From NCBI GenBank assembly GCA_963754065.1, contig CAVWFH010000004.1, positions 62,001-126,000 on the forward strand: a stretch of DNA of 64,000 nucleotides. Reading direction: 5' to 3'. A program made the translations under genes and the position numbers. The stretch is from JALORV01 sp963754065 (lineage in GTDB: Bacteria; Pseudomonadota; Gammaproteobacteria; Burkholderiales; Burkholderiaceae_F). Positions 23,823-32,369 of the stretch are shown here, one piece after another. Within the stretch, counting starts at the first letter, position 1; each line of letters begins with the position of its first letter. Under the pieces are notes generated by a model. It made no database searches. It was not told the origin of the DNA and worked only from the letters and a program-made list of their open reading frames with translations.

Positions 23823-24764
23823 CTATTGCGCAGCCGGTTGTGCCTTGATGACGGTCATGGCTGTGGAAATCAGCCCTGCCACATCACCGAGATTGGCCGG
23901 GACGATCAGCGTGTTGTTCTGCTTCGCGAGGTTGCTGAACGCGTCGACGTAACGTTCGGCGACCTTGAGGTTGACCGCCTCCAGCCCGCCCGGTTCGCGC
24001 GTGGCCTGCGCCACCTGGCGGATCGCCTTGGCTGTCGCATCGGCGATCGCGACGATGGCCGAGGCCTCGCCCAGCGCAACGTTGATCTGCGCCTGCTTGT
24101 CGCCCTCGGACTTGGCGATGGCTGCCTCGCGCGCGCCGGTGGCGATATTGATCTGCTCCTGCTTGCGGCCTTCGGACGATGCGATCAGTGCGCGCTTCTC
24201 TCGCTCGGCGGTGATCTGCGCCTGCATGGCGTGAAGAATTGCGTTGGGGGGCGTGATGTCCTTGATCTCGTAGCGCAGCACCTTCACACCCCAGTTCATT
24301 GCCGCCTCGTCGATCGCCGAAACGACGCTGTGGTTGATGAACTCCCGCTCCTCGAAGGTCTTGTCGAGTTCGAGCTTGCCGATGACCGAGCGCAGGGTCG
24401 TCTGCGCCAGCTGCGTGATCGCGAGGATGTAGTTGCTGGCTCCGTACGACGCGCGCTGCGGATCGGTGACCTGGAAGTACAGCACGCCATCGACCTGCAG
24501 CTGGGTGTTGTCCTTGGTGATGCAGACCTGGCTCGGCGTGTCGAGCGGAACCTCTTTGAGGCTGTGCTTGTAGGCGAGCCGGTCGACGAAGGGAATGACG
24601 ATGTTCAGTCCCGGCTGCAGCACTGCATGAAACTTGCCGAGCCGCTCGACCACCCAGGCGTTCTGCTGCGGCACGACCTTGACCGCCTTGATGACGAAGG
24701 TGACGGCCACCACGAGGATGACGATCGCGATGATCGATACCCCGTCGATGTATGGAATCGGCAT
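23823..24764 (-). CDS. stomatin-like SPFH-domain membrane protein (QmcA/paraslipin type)
   Basis: 313 aa. One N-terminal membrane segment (IIAIVILVVAVTFVIKAV, about 11-28) precedes the SPFH domain (VVPQQNAWVVERLGKFHAVLQPGLNIVIPFVDR). Next come KDNTQLQVDGVLYFQVTDP and LRSVIGKLELDKTFEEREFIN, and a long coiled-coil (MQAQITAEREKRALIASSEGRKQEQINIATGAREAAIAKSEGDKQAQIN). These proteins oligomerise into membrane microdomain scaffolds and partner with NfeD proteins. Here the NfeD gene lies 9 nt upstream in the same operon, which supports that pairing. Confidence 0.93.
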   Translation of the reverse strand: MPIPYIDGVSIIAIVILVVAVTFVIKAVKVVPQQNAWVVERLGKFHAVLQPGLNIVIPFVDRLAYKHSLKEVPLDTPSQVCITKDNTQLQVDGVLYFQVTDPQRASYGASNYILAITQLAQTTLRSVIGKLELDKTFEEREFINHSVVSAIDEAAMNWGVKVLRYEIKDITPPNAILHAMQAQITAEREKRALIASSEGRKQEQINIATGAREAAIAKSEGDKQAQINVALGEASAIVAIADATAKAIRQVAQATREPGGLEAVNLKVAERYVDAFSNLAKQNNTLIVPANLGDVAGLISTAMTVIKAQPAAQ

Positions 24765-24773
24765 GACAGTCTC

Positions 24774-25202
24774 CTAGCGCGGTTTGGGTGCGACGATCAG
24801 GCGGTTGGCGTGGATCTCGCGGATCACGAACTCGCCGCTGGCGGCCTGTTCACCGGGCGCCAGCTCGACATCCCAGACCGCGCCGCGGTAGTTCGCCCTC
24901 GCGGTGCGGGCGGCGGTCCATGTCTCGACGCGCAGCGACTGGCCGATGTCCATGTTCTGGACCCGATCGTCGCCGCGCTCGTGCAGCCGCTTGCCGAAAC
25001 GCGTGGCTCGCAGCCACATCGAGCCTCCGAGGCCGATCGCTGCCGCGACGACAAACTGCAGCGCCGACGGTGCACCGAGCCACGCCGCCACTCCGGCGAC
25101 CGCAAGCGCAATGGAGATCACCAGCAGGTAGAACGTGCCGGTCAGCAGTTCGGCGACCAGCAGTCCGAAGGCAACGACGAACCACACGATGTAGCTATCC
25201 AT
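24774..25202 (-). CDS. NfeD-family membrane protein
   Basis: 142 aa. Two to three N-terminal hydrophobic segments (YIVWFVVAFGLLVAELLTGTFYLLVISIALAVAGVAAWLG, FVVAAAIGLGGSMWL) are followed by a C-terminal OB-fold soluble domain (RVETWTAARTARANYRGAVWDVEL...GEFVIREIHANRLIV). This is the short NfeD form without the serine protease domain. It is the first gene of the NfeD-stomatin-36 aa unit and probably anchors or modulates the SPFH scaffold. Confidence 0.9.
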   Translation of the reverse strand: MDSYIVWFVVAFGLLVAELLTGTFYLLVISIALAVAGVAAWLGAPSALQFVVAAAIGLGGSMWLRATRFGKRLHERGDDRVQNMDIGQSLRVETWTAARTARANYRGAVWDVELAPGEQAASGEFVIREIHANRLIVAPKPR

Positions 25203-25299
25203 GACGGTTCCTTCCTGTCGCGCTACGTGCGGATGAGGCGTGATAAATCAAGCGAGCCGGCATTCACGCTGACGAACGGCGCCGACGACGCGTCATGTC

Positions 25300-27693
25300 T
25301 CATGACGCACGCGCCAGTCGCTGCCACGTCGCCACCACCGTGTCGGGATTCAGCGAGATCGACTCGATGCCCTGCTCCATCAGCCATTCGGCGAAGTCGG
25401 CGTGGTCCGACGGACCCTGCCCGCAGATGCCAATGTACTTGCCGCGGGCGCGGCACGCACTGATCGCCATCTGCAACAGCGCCTTGACTGCCGGATCGCG
25501 TTCGTCGAAACCTTCGGCGACCAGCCCGGAGTCGCGGTCCAGCCCCAGCGTCAGCTGGGTCAAATCGTTCGATCCGATCGAGAATCCGTCGAAGTAATCG
25601 AGAAACTGGTTCGCCAGCAGCGCATTGGACGGCACTTCGCACATCATGATCAGCCGCAGACCGCCGGTCCCGTCCGCTGCGCCGCTGCCGCGCTGCAGGC
25701 CGTTTTCCGCCAGCAGTTCGGTCACACGCTTCGCCTCTGCGAGGGTGCGTACGAACGGCACCATGATCTCGACGTTGGTCAGGCCCATGACCTCGCGCAC
25801 GCGCTTGAGCGCTGCCGCTTCCATGCGGAAGCACTCGCGGAACGAATCGGCGATGTAGCGTGCCGCTCCCCGAAACCCCAGCATCGGGTTTTCCTCGTCG
25901 GGTTCGTAGCGCGAGCCGCCGATCAGCTTCTTGTACTCGTTGCTCTTGAAGTCCGACATGCGCACGATGACCGGCTTCGGCCAGAATGCCGCACCGATCG
26001 TCGCGATGCCCTCGGCGAGCTTGGCTTCGAAAAAGGCGCGCGGCGAGTCGTAGCCGGCGGCAAGCCGTTCGACCGCCACCTTCAGGTCGTGATCGAGGTT
26101 CGGATACTCGAGCACAGCCTTCGGATGCACGCCGATATTGTTGTTGATGATGAATTCGAGCCGGGCCAGCCCCACACCGGCGTTCGGCAGTGCCTGGAAG
26201 TCGAAGGCCAGCTGCGGATTGCCGACATTCATCATGATCTTGACCGGGATCTTCGGCAGCGCTCCCTGCTGGATCGTCTCGACCTCCATTTCGAGCGCGC
26301 CGGCGTAGATGTTGCCGGTGTCGCCTTCGGCGCAGGACACCGTCACCGTCGCGCCCTCCTTCAGCACGTCGGTCGCGTGGCCGCAGCCCACAACGGCCGG
26401 GATGCCAAGCTCACGCGCAATGATGGCCGCATGGCAGGTGCGGCCCCCACGGTTGGTGACAATCGCCGCTGCCCGCTTCATCACCGGTTCCCAGTTCGGG
26501 TCGGTCATGTCGGTCACCAGCACATCGCCCGGCTGCACGCGCTCCATCTCGGCAGCGCTGCGGATGTTGCGCACGACGCCGACACCGATCTTCTGGCCGA
26601 TCGCGCGCCCGGAAATCACGACCGCTCCCTTGCCCTTCAGCTTGAAGCGCTGCTGCGTCTCGGCGCTCGCCTGCGACTTCACGGTCTCGGGCCGCGCCTG
26701 CAGGATGTAGATGCGTCCATCGGCACCGTCCTTGCCCCACTCGATGTCCATCGGACGCCCGTAGTGCTGTTCGATCTGTACCGCATAGCGCGCCAGTTCG
26801 AGCACATCGGCGTCGGAGATCGAGAAGCGGTGACGCTCGGCATCGGACACGTCGAGCGTGCGCACGGTTCGGCCGGCGTTGCCGTCCGGTTCGAACTCCA
26901 TCTTGATCAGCTTGGACCCCAGCGACTTGCGCAGGATCGAGTGCTTGCCCGCCGCCAGCATCGGTTTGTGGACGTAGAACTCGTCTGGGTTAACCGCCCC
27001 CTGGACCACGGTTTCGCCCAGCCCGTAACTCGACGTGATGAACACCACGTCGCGGAAACCGGACTCCGTATCCATCGTGAACATCACGCCAGCGGCGCCG
27101 CGATCCGACCGGACCATGCGCTGGATGCCCGCCGATAGCGCGACATCGGCATGGGCGAAACCCTTGTGCACGCGGTAGGCGATCGCCCGGTCGTTGTAGA
27201 GCGAGGCAAAGACGTGCTTGATGCGGTCCAGCACCGCCTCGATGCCAACGACGTTGAGGAAGGTTTCCTGCTGACCGGCAAACGACGCGTCGGGCAGGTC
27301 TTCGGCGGTGGCGCTGGACCTTACCGCAAACGATATTTCACTTGAAGAAGATTTCTCAAGTCCTTGAAAAAACGAACGAACCTGCTCTTCAAGCTGGCGC
27401 GGAAACGGGGTGTCGACCAGCCAGGACCGGATTTCGGCACCGGTCGCGGCCAGCGCGCGGACATCGTCGACGTCGAGACGGTCGAGGGCATCGGCGATTC
27501 GCTGCCGCAGGCCGCCGCCATCGATGAAGGCACGAAACGCATCGGCCGTCGTGGCAAAGCCATCCGGCACCCGGATGCCGGCGTTCGACAACTGGCTCAA
27601 CATCTCACCCAGTGACGCGTTCTTTCCGCCGACGGCTTCGACATCCGTCATCCTCAGCTGACTGAACGGTACGACGTACTCGCCGCGTGGCAT
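25300..27693 (-). CDS. ppsA: phosphoenolpyruvate synthase
   Basis: 797 aa from ATG 27693, preceded by GAGAGGG; the upstream extension in this frame lacks family similarity. The N-terminal ATP-grasp domain has VGGKNASLGEMLSQL. The phosphohistidine domain has GGRTCHAAIIARELGIPAVVGCG with the swivelling catalytic His. The C-terminal PEP/pyruvate TIM-barrel ends with CGQGPSDHADFAEWLMEQGIESISLNPDTVV. It makes PEP from pyruvate and ATP for gluconeogenesis. Divergent from ppsR, whose product switches PpsA off and on by phosphorylation. Confidence 0.97.
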   Translation of the reverse strand: MPRGEYVVPFSQLRMTDVEAVGGKNASLGEMLSQLSNAGIRVPDGFATTADAFRAFIDGGGLRQRIADALDRLDVDDVRALAATGAEIRSWLVDTPFPRQLEEQVRSFFQGLEKSSSSEISFAVRSSATAEDLPDASFAGQQETFLNVVGIEAVLDRIKHVFASLYNDRAIAYRVHKGFAHADVALSAGIQRMVRSDRGAAGVMFTMDTESGFRDVVFITSSYGLGETVVQGAVNPDEFYVHKPMLAAGKHSILRKSLGSKLIKMEFEPDGNAGRTVRTLDVSDAERHRFSISDADVLELARYAVQIEQHYGRPMDIEWGKDGADGRIYILQARPETVKSQASAETQQRFKLKGKGAVVISGRAIGQKIGVGVVRNIRSAAEMERVQPGDVLVTDMTDPNWEPVMKRAAAIVTNRGGRTCHAAIIARELGIPAVVGCGHATDVLKEGATVTVSCAEGDTGNIYAGALEMEVETIQQGALPKIPVKIMMNVGNPQLAFDFQALPNAGVGLARLEFIINNNIGVHPKAVLEYPNLDHDLKVAVERLAAGYDSPRAFFEAKLAEGIATIGAAFWPKPVIVRMSDFKSNEYKKLIGGSRYEPDEENPMLGFRGAARYIADSFRECFRMEAAALKRVREVMGLTNVEIMVPFVRTLAEAKRVTELLAENGLQRGSGAADGTGGLRLIMMCEVPSNALLANQFLDYFDGFSIGSNDLTQLTLGLDRDSGLVAEGFDERDPAVKALLQMAISACRARGKYIGICGQGPSDHADFAEWLMEQGIESISLNPDTVVATWQRLARAS

Positions 27694-27719
27694 GCCCTCT
27701 CCTGCTGTTGTTGTATGAC

Positions 27720-27737
27720 TAGAATCCGCCGATTCTA
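27720..27737. promoter_or_regulatory. palindrome between ppsA and ppsR
   Basis: TAGAATC-CGCC-GATTCTA is a perfect 7-4-7 inverted repeat near the middle of the 89-bp divergent gap. Each arm holds TAGAAT, which resembles a -10 box on either strand, so it may be an operator, a pair of facing promoters, or both. Confidence 0.45.
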
Positions 27738-27782
27738 CCGAGCGGCATCGCATCGATACTGCGCCGCACCAGCGAGGACCTG

Positions 27783-28632
27783 ATGCCTGACCGCCACCCT
27801 GGCCCGTTCGATCGGACGGTGTTCTTCGTTTCCGACGGCACGGGCATCACGGCCGAGACCCTGGGCCACAGCGTGATGACGCAGTTCGAGGACCTGCGGT
27901 ACCGGCCTCAGCGCATCCCGTTCATCGATTCCGTCGAGAAAGCGCGCGAAGCCGCCGCGCGCATCAACGACGCCGGCGAGCGAGACGGCAAGCGGGCCAT
28001 CGTCTTCTCGACGCTGGTCAATCCACCGGTGGCCGCCGCGCTGCGGGCGGCGGCGCAGGGTTTCTTCATCGAGATGTTCGAGACGTTTGTCGAGCCGCTC
28101 GAGCGCGAACTCGGGATGAAATCCGCGCACACGATCGGCCGCTCGCACAACATTGCGACCAATTCCGAGGACTACAAGAATCGCATCGAGGCCATCAACT
28201 TCGCGCTCGCGCACGATGATGGCCAGTCGGCCAAGGGGTCTGGAGAGGGCCGACGTGATCCTGGTGGGCGTCTCGCGCTCCGGCAAGACCCCGACCACGC
28301 TTTACCTGGCCATGCAGTACGGAGTGAAGGCCGCCAACTATCCGCTGATTCCCGAGGATTTCGAACGCAACCAGCTGCCGTCGGCCCTGCCGCCATACAA
28401 GGGCAAGATCTTCGGCCTGTCGATCTCGCCGGAACGTCTGTCCGAGGTGCGCAACGAGCGTCGACCCAACAGTCGCTATGCCTCGGTCGAGAACTGTCGC
28501 TACGAGGTCGACGCCGCGGAACGGATGATGCGGCGCGAAGGCATCCGCTGGCTGTCGTCCACCGCCAAGTCAATCGAGGAGATCGCCGCGACCATCATGC
28601 AGGAGGTCCGGCTCGACCGCCGCTCCTACTGA
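27783..28632 (+). CDS. ppsR: PEP synthase regulatory protein PpsR (frameshifted as read)
   Basis: The first part, from ATG 27783, reads FDRTVFFVSDGTGITAETLGHSVMTQFEDLRYRP, the start of the DUF299 kinase/pyrophosphorylase. At a GGGG run (28235-28238) the frame must shift to continue with GLERADVILVGVSRSGKTPTTLYLA (ADP-binding P-loop) and on to EVRLDRRSY. Removing one G restores a 282-aa protein of normal family length. The enzyme phosphorylates PpsA with ADP and reverses this with phosphate. The downstream half shows no further damage, so sequence error at the G-run is more likely than decay. Divergent from its target ppsA. Confidence 0.85.
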
Positions 28633-28662
28633 CGCTCCGCGCAGCGATCCCCCGTGTGAAAG

Positions 28663-28704
28663 CCTGACGTAAGGGTATTCCCTTAGCCTTGCGTCAACGT
28701 CAGG
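28663..28704. repeat. inverted repeat with alternative stems between ppsR and lipoprotein gene
   Basis: CCTGACGT at 28663-28670 pairs with ACGTCAGG at 28697-28704. Between them AAGGG-tatt-CCCTT forms a small hairpin. TGACGTAAG can instead pair (8 of 9) with CTTGCGTCA, so two stems are mutually exclusive. It could end ppsR transcription or act on the next gene. Confidence 0.4.
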
Positions 28705-28726
28705 TTTGTCAATTGAGGGGATATCA

Positions 28727-29023
28727 GTGAAGCGATTCTTTGCAGTGTGCTCGGTGGCCGCCATCCTTGTCGCCTGTGGCCAGGGCGGATTTCAGCGCGG
28801 GGTGTTCTACGGCAAGGTCATCGATCGGACACCCGATGAAGTCGCCGGCAGCTTCGGCAAGCCTGACGAAGTCATTCCCGCGGCGGGCGATGGCCTGCGC
28901 TATGTCTACGCGAAGAAGACCTTCAACCCGGAGAACCAGAACCAGGTTGATGAAAAGACGATTGTCGAGTTCGCCAAGGACAAGGACGGAAAGACCGTCT
29001 GCATCGACGTCAGCTACATGTAG
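28727..29023 (+). CDS. small lipoprotein, hypothetical
   Basis: 98 aa from GTG 28727, chosen because GAGGGG lies 6 nt upstream and a lipoprotein signal follows at once (KRFFAVCSVAAILVAC, lipobox LVAC with the lipidated Cys at about 17). The mature part, GKVIDRTPDEVAGSFGKPDEVIPAAGDGLRYVYAKKTF, loosely resembles the BamE/SmpA-type fold (GkxxxxVxxxlGxP pattern), but this is weak. Located after ppsR and convergent with the methyltransferase gene. Periplasmic membrane anchoring is expected; role unknown. Confidence 0.7.
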   Translation: MKRFFAVCSVAAILVACGQGGFQRGVFYGKVIDRTPDEVAGSFGKPDEVIPAAGDGLRYVYAKKTFNPENQNQVDEKTIVEFAKDKDGKTVCIDVSYM

Positions 29024-29817
29024 GAGCGCCGCCGACGCGCCTGTTCAAACAGGCAGACCGCGACGGCGGCTGCCACATTCAGCGATTCGACGCTCGTGTC
29101 GAGCGGAATGCGCAGCCGACGCTGCGCCACGGCAGCTGCCGCGGCGCTGAGACCCTGCCCCTCCGATCCGAAGAGCCACACCGTCGGCTGCATCCCCCAG
29201 TCGGTCGAATGGATTGACTCGGCCGCATGCGCATCGGCAGACAGTCGCTCGCCGCTAAAGGCGGCGGCCAGCCGCTCAGGGCTGACGTCCTCGTAGAGAT
29301 GCAACGCGAAATGCGCGCCCATCGCGGCCCGCAACACTTTCGGTGCCCAAAGGAACGCCGTTCCGTGCGCGGCGACGACGTGCTTCACACCCGCCGCCGC
29401 GGCCGTGCGCAGCAGGGTTCCGACATTGCCCGGATCCTGCAAGCCGTCCAGGTAGATGGCGTCGGCCGCTATCGCGACTGGCAGCAATGGCCGTTCGATC
29501 ACGATCTCGGCCAGGATGCCGGCGCCGTGTTCAACCGGGGAAATGGCGTCATACAAAGGCGCCGCAAGGTCGACCTGTCGGCACTCGCCCCGGGCAATCA
29601 GGCGGCGGGCCAGGTCGCGCGCGGCATCATTTGAGCGCTCCGACAGGACGACCGACTCGATAGCGACTCCGGCAGCAGCGGCGCTTTCGACGAGGTGCAG
29701 GCCCTCGGCAATCGAACGGCCCGCCATCCGACAAGCGCGCGGCGACTCCGTGAACTTTCGCAGCCGCTTGACCACGGGGTTATCAGCCGACGTGATCTGC
29801 ATGTCGCGTGTCACCAT
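29014..29817 (-). CDS. SpoU/TrmH-family RNA 2'-O-methyltransferase
   Basis: 267 aa from ATG 29817 (29802 is an alternative five codons in). It begins MQITSADNPVVKRLRKF-like, typical of the RNA-binding L30e-like N-terminal domain. The SPOUT knot motifs are AIYLDGLQDPGNVGTLLRTAAAAG, WLFGSEGQGLS, and LRIPLDTSVESLNVAAAVAVCLFEQARR, the three SpoU signatures that bind SAM in a trefoil knot. It methylates ribose in rRNA or tRNA; the site cannot be assigned. Its start overlaps the end of rnhB by 35 nt, so it is the last gene of the long minus-strand cluster. Confidence 0.9.
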   Translation of the reverse strand: MVTRDMQITSADNPVVKRLRKFTESPRACRMAGRSIAEGLHLVESAAAAGVAIESVVLSERSNDAARDLARRLIARGECRQVDLAAPLYDAISPVEHGAGILAEIVIERPLLPVAIAADAIYLDGLQDPGNVGTLLRTAAAAGVKHVVAAHGTAFLWAPKVLRAAMGAHFALHLYEDVSPERLAAAFSGERLSADAHAAESIHSTDWGMQPTVWLFGSEGQGLSAAAAAVAQRRLRIPLDTSVESLNVAAAVAVCLFEQARRRRSYM

Positions 29818-30439
29818 TGCCAGCGAGCAGGTCTCTAACTGGCGCAAAGGTTTTACGGTGCACCGCGCAAGGTCCGAGGCGCCGCAGGTTGTGCAGGTGC
29901 TCGACTGTCGCGTAACCCATGTGCCGGGCAAAACCGTAGCCCGGGTGCTGCGTGTCCAGTGCGCACATCAGGGCGTCGCGCGCGGTCTTCGCGAGTATGG
30001 AAGCCGCAGAAATGCACGACTGCGTGGCATCGCCGGCGACGATCGCATGGCCCGGGATGGCCAGCTGCGGCATCTGGTTGCCGTCGACCAGTGCGTACTC
30101 GGCAGGCACTGAAAGTCCCGCGACGGCGCGGCGCATCGCCAGCAACGTGGCTTGCAGGATGTTCAGCGCGTCGATCTCACCGACGCTGGCCTCGGCAACG
30201 GCCCAGGCCATGGACCGCTCCCGGATATGCAATGCAAGTTCCTCGCGCCGCGCGGAACTCAGCATCTTCGAGTCCGCCAGTCCTTCGATTCGACCCTCCG
30301 GATGAAGGATCACCGCCGCGGCAAACACCGGACCGGCCAGCGGACCGCGACCGGCCTCGTCGACACCGCAGACTCGGCCGACCTGGCGGGCGGCCTGTTC
30401 GAAGAGGTCGAGAGCAACGGTGGGGCGACGCCTGGTCAT
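29783..30439 (-). CDS. rnhB: ribonuclease HII
   Basis: 218 aa. ATG 30439 overlaps the lpxB stop as ATGA. Active-site acids are in VCGVDEAGRGPLAGPV (Asp, Glu), VDGNQMPQ, and ISAASILAKTARD. It cleaves RNA in RNA-DNA hybrids, including single ribonucleotides in DNA. Placement after lpxB is the standard gammaproteobacterial order. The C-terminal tail after VRDLLAGNG is short and variable. Confidence 0.96.
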   Translation of the reverse strand: MTRRRPTVALDLFEQAARQVGRVCGVDEAGRGPLAGPVFAAAVILHPEGRIEGLADSKMLSSARREELALHIRERSMAWAVAEASVGEIDALNILQATLLAMRRAVAGLSVPAEYALVDGNQMPQLAIPGHAIVAGDATQSCISAASILAKTARDALMCALDTQHPGYGFARHMGYATVEHLHNLRRLGPCAVHRKTFAPVRDLLAGNGDTRHADHVG

Positions 30440-31581
30440 CGCTGAGCCACGTCGAGTATTGCCTGCGCCGCCAGCGCGGCCGTGTCCCGCTTCAGCTCGA
30501 CGTGCATGGCGGCGAAGCGTTGCTCGAGCCGGGCACGGAGCGAAGCATCGTGCAGCTGGGCGTGCAAGGCATCCGCGAGCGCAGCGGGCGTCGCCTGCTC
30601 CTGCAGCAACTCCGGAACGAGGAATTCCCCAGCCATGATGTTCGGCAGTCCGACGTACGGAATCCTCCCCTTGCGCCGCATCAGCCAGGCCGACAGGGCC
30701 GGCATCTTGTAGGCAATAACCATCGGCCGCTTGAATAGCGCCGCTTCGAGCGTCGCCGTGCCGCTGGCAACGAGCACGGTGTCGGCAGCCTCGAGACAGT
30801 CATGCGAGCGACCGTCGACCAGCGACAGCGCGTCCGTCATTGCCGCATGTGCGGCCATCATCGACTCCAGCAGCACCCGCAGCGGCGCATCCGCCACCGG
30901 CAGCACAAAGCGGACGCCGGGCTCGCGCCGGAGCAACAGCTCCATAGCGGCAAGAAACGTCGGCCCGAGGTATTTGACCTCGTCGGCACGCGATCCCGGC
31001 AGCACGGCGACCACCGGTACGCCGACGGGCAGGCCGAGTCTTCCGCGCGCTGCCGATGAGTCGGGAGTCATCGGGATCATGCCGGCCAGCGGGTGCCCGA
31101 CATAGGTTGCCGGGACGTTGGCCGCATCGTAGATAGCCTGCTCGAACGGGAACACCAGCAGCATGCGATCGACGGCGCGTCGAATCTGATCGATGCGTTC
31201 GGCGCGCCATGCCCAGATCGATGGACTGATGAAGTGGACCACGCGGATTCCACGCGCGCGCAGCTTTTCTTCCAGCCCCAGGTTGAAGTCCGGCGCATCA
31301 ACGCCGACGAACACGGCGGGCGGCTCGGCGCTCAGACGTTCTGCCAGATCGCGACGAAGTTTCAGCAATCGCGGAAGGTGACGCAGGACTTCGACGTAGC
31401 CGCGGACCGAGAGTTCGCGCACATGGGCCCACGCGTCGAAGCCGACCTCGATCATGCGATCGCCCCCAACGCCAACACACTGGATGTCCGGTGCGAGTCG
31501 CTGCAGTTCGGCGATGACTCCGGCAGCGAGCAGATCGCCCGATGCCTCCCCCGCCACGAAGGCGCAGGTCGCCCGCGGCAT
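30436..31581 (-). CDS. lpxB: lipid-A-disaccharide synthase
   Basis: 381 aa from ATG 31581, which overlaps the lpxA stop by 1 nt (TGATG); the TTG just before it is less likely. It has the GT-B glycosyltransferase 19 features FVAGEASGDLLAAGVIAEL, FVGVDAPDFNLGLE, VHFISPSIWAWR, and ATYVGHPLAG, plus ASGTATLEAALFKRPMVIAYK in the nucleotide-binding half. It joins UDP-diacylglucosamine and lipid X to form the lipid A disaccharide on the inner membrane. Confidence 0.96.
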   Translation of the reverse strand: MPRATCAFVAGEASGDLLAAGVIAELQRLAPDIQCVGVGGDRMIEVGFDAWAHVRELSVRGYVEVLRHLPRLLKLRRDLAERLSAEPPAVFVGVDAPDFNLGLEEKLRARGIRVVHFISPSIWAWRAERIDQIRRAVDRMLLVFPFEQAIYDAANVPATYVGHPLAGMIPMTPDSSAARGRLGLPVGVPVVAVLPGSRADEVKYLGPTFLAAMELLLRREPGVRFVLPVADAPLRVLLESMMAAHAAMTDALSLVDGRSHDCLEAADTVLVASGTATLEAALFKRPMVIAYKMPALSAWLMRRKGRIPYVGLPNIMAGEFLVPELLQEQATPAALADALHAQLHDASLRARLEQRFAAMHVELKRDTAALAAQAILDVAQR

Positions 31582-32369
31582 CAACGCACGATGCCGCGCT
31601 GGGAGTTCTGCACGAAGTCCCGCAGCAGTGCGACCGCACGGCCTGCGTCCGTTTCCTCAGCGGAAGGCGGCGCAAGCGCCTCGATCGCCTCGGCCGTGGT
31701 CAGTCCGTCCTTGTACAGAGTACGGTAGGCACGACGCAGCGCGTTGACCGTTTCGGCGGCAAAGCCGCGGCGCTTCAAGCCCTCGGTATTGATGCCATGG
31801 GGCTCTGCCGGATTGCCACTGCAGATAACGAACGGCGGAAGGTCCCGCAGCACGATGGCGCCACCTGCGGCCATCGAGTGCGCGCCCATCGAACAGAACT
31901 GATGGATGGCTGACATGCCGCCCATGATCGCCCAGTCCCCGAGAGTCACGTGGCCGGCCAGCGTGGCGTTGTTGGCCAGGATGATGTGGTCGCCCAGGAC
32001 ACAATCGTGGGCGACGTGGGCGTAGGCCATGATCCAGTTGTCCGAACCGATGCGAGTGATGCCGCCCCCCTGCACTGTTCCCAGGCTCACTGTGCAGCAC
32101 TCTCGGATCGTGTTGCCTTCGCCGATGACGAGTTCGGTGTCCTCACCGCCGTACTTCTTGTCCTGCGGTGCGCCGCCGATCGAACAGAACGGAAAGAACC
32201 GGTTGTTACGTCCGATGGTCGTGCGTCCGTCGACCACGACATGCGGGCCGAGCACCGTGCCGGCCCCGATCTTCACCTTCGGGCCGATGACGCAGTACGC
32301 ACCGACCTCGACATCGCCGGCCAGTTCGGCTGCGCGGTCGACGACAGCGGTGGCATGAACGGTCGGCAC
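31581..32369 (-). CDS. lpxA: UDP-N-acetylglucosamine O-acyltransferase
   Basis: 262 aa from GTG 32369, which overlaps the fabZ stop (TAGTG) and has AAGGAAG upstream; this matches the usual 262-residue length, whereas the ATG at 32402 would add 11 residues. Left-handed beta-helix hexapeptides (VIGPKVKIGAGTVLGPHVVV) fill the first half. MAYAHVAHDCVLGDHIILANN contains the catalytic His, and HQFCSMGAHSMAAGGAIVLRDLPPFVICSGNPAEPHGINTEGLKRRGF precedes the helical C-terminus. First committed step of lipid A synthesis. Confidence 0.96.
   Translation of the reverse strand: MPTVHATAVVDRAAELAGDVEVGAYCVIGPKVKIGAGTVLGPHVVVDGRTTIGRNNRFFPFCSIGGAPQDKKYGGEDTELVIGEGNTIRECCTVSLGTVQGGGITRIGSDNWIMAYAHVAHDCVLGDHIILANNATLAGHVTLGDWAIMGGMSAIHQFCSMGAHSMAAGGAIVLRDLPPFVICSGNPAEPHGINTEGLKRRGFAAETVNALRRAYRTLYKDGLTTAEAIEALAPPSAEETDAGRAVALLRDFVQNSQRGIVR

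Noticed and set aside
21916..23952. 678-codon open frame antisense to the cNMP/CBS/DUF294 gene
   Set aside because: Shadow of a well-supported gene in GC-rich codons; Gln/Arg-rich with no domain pattern.
23727..25463. 578-codon open frame antisense to the stomatin-NfeD unit
   Set aside because: Crosses several real genes and their gaps on the opposite strand, with low-complexity residues.
25402..27138. 578-codon open frame antisense to ppsA
   Set aside because: Composition of a codon-shadow; ppsA on the other strand is complete.
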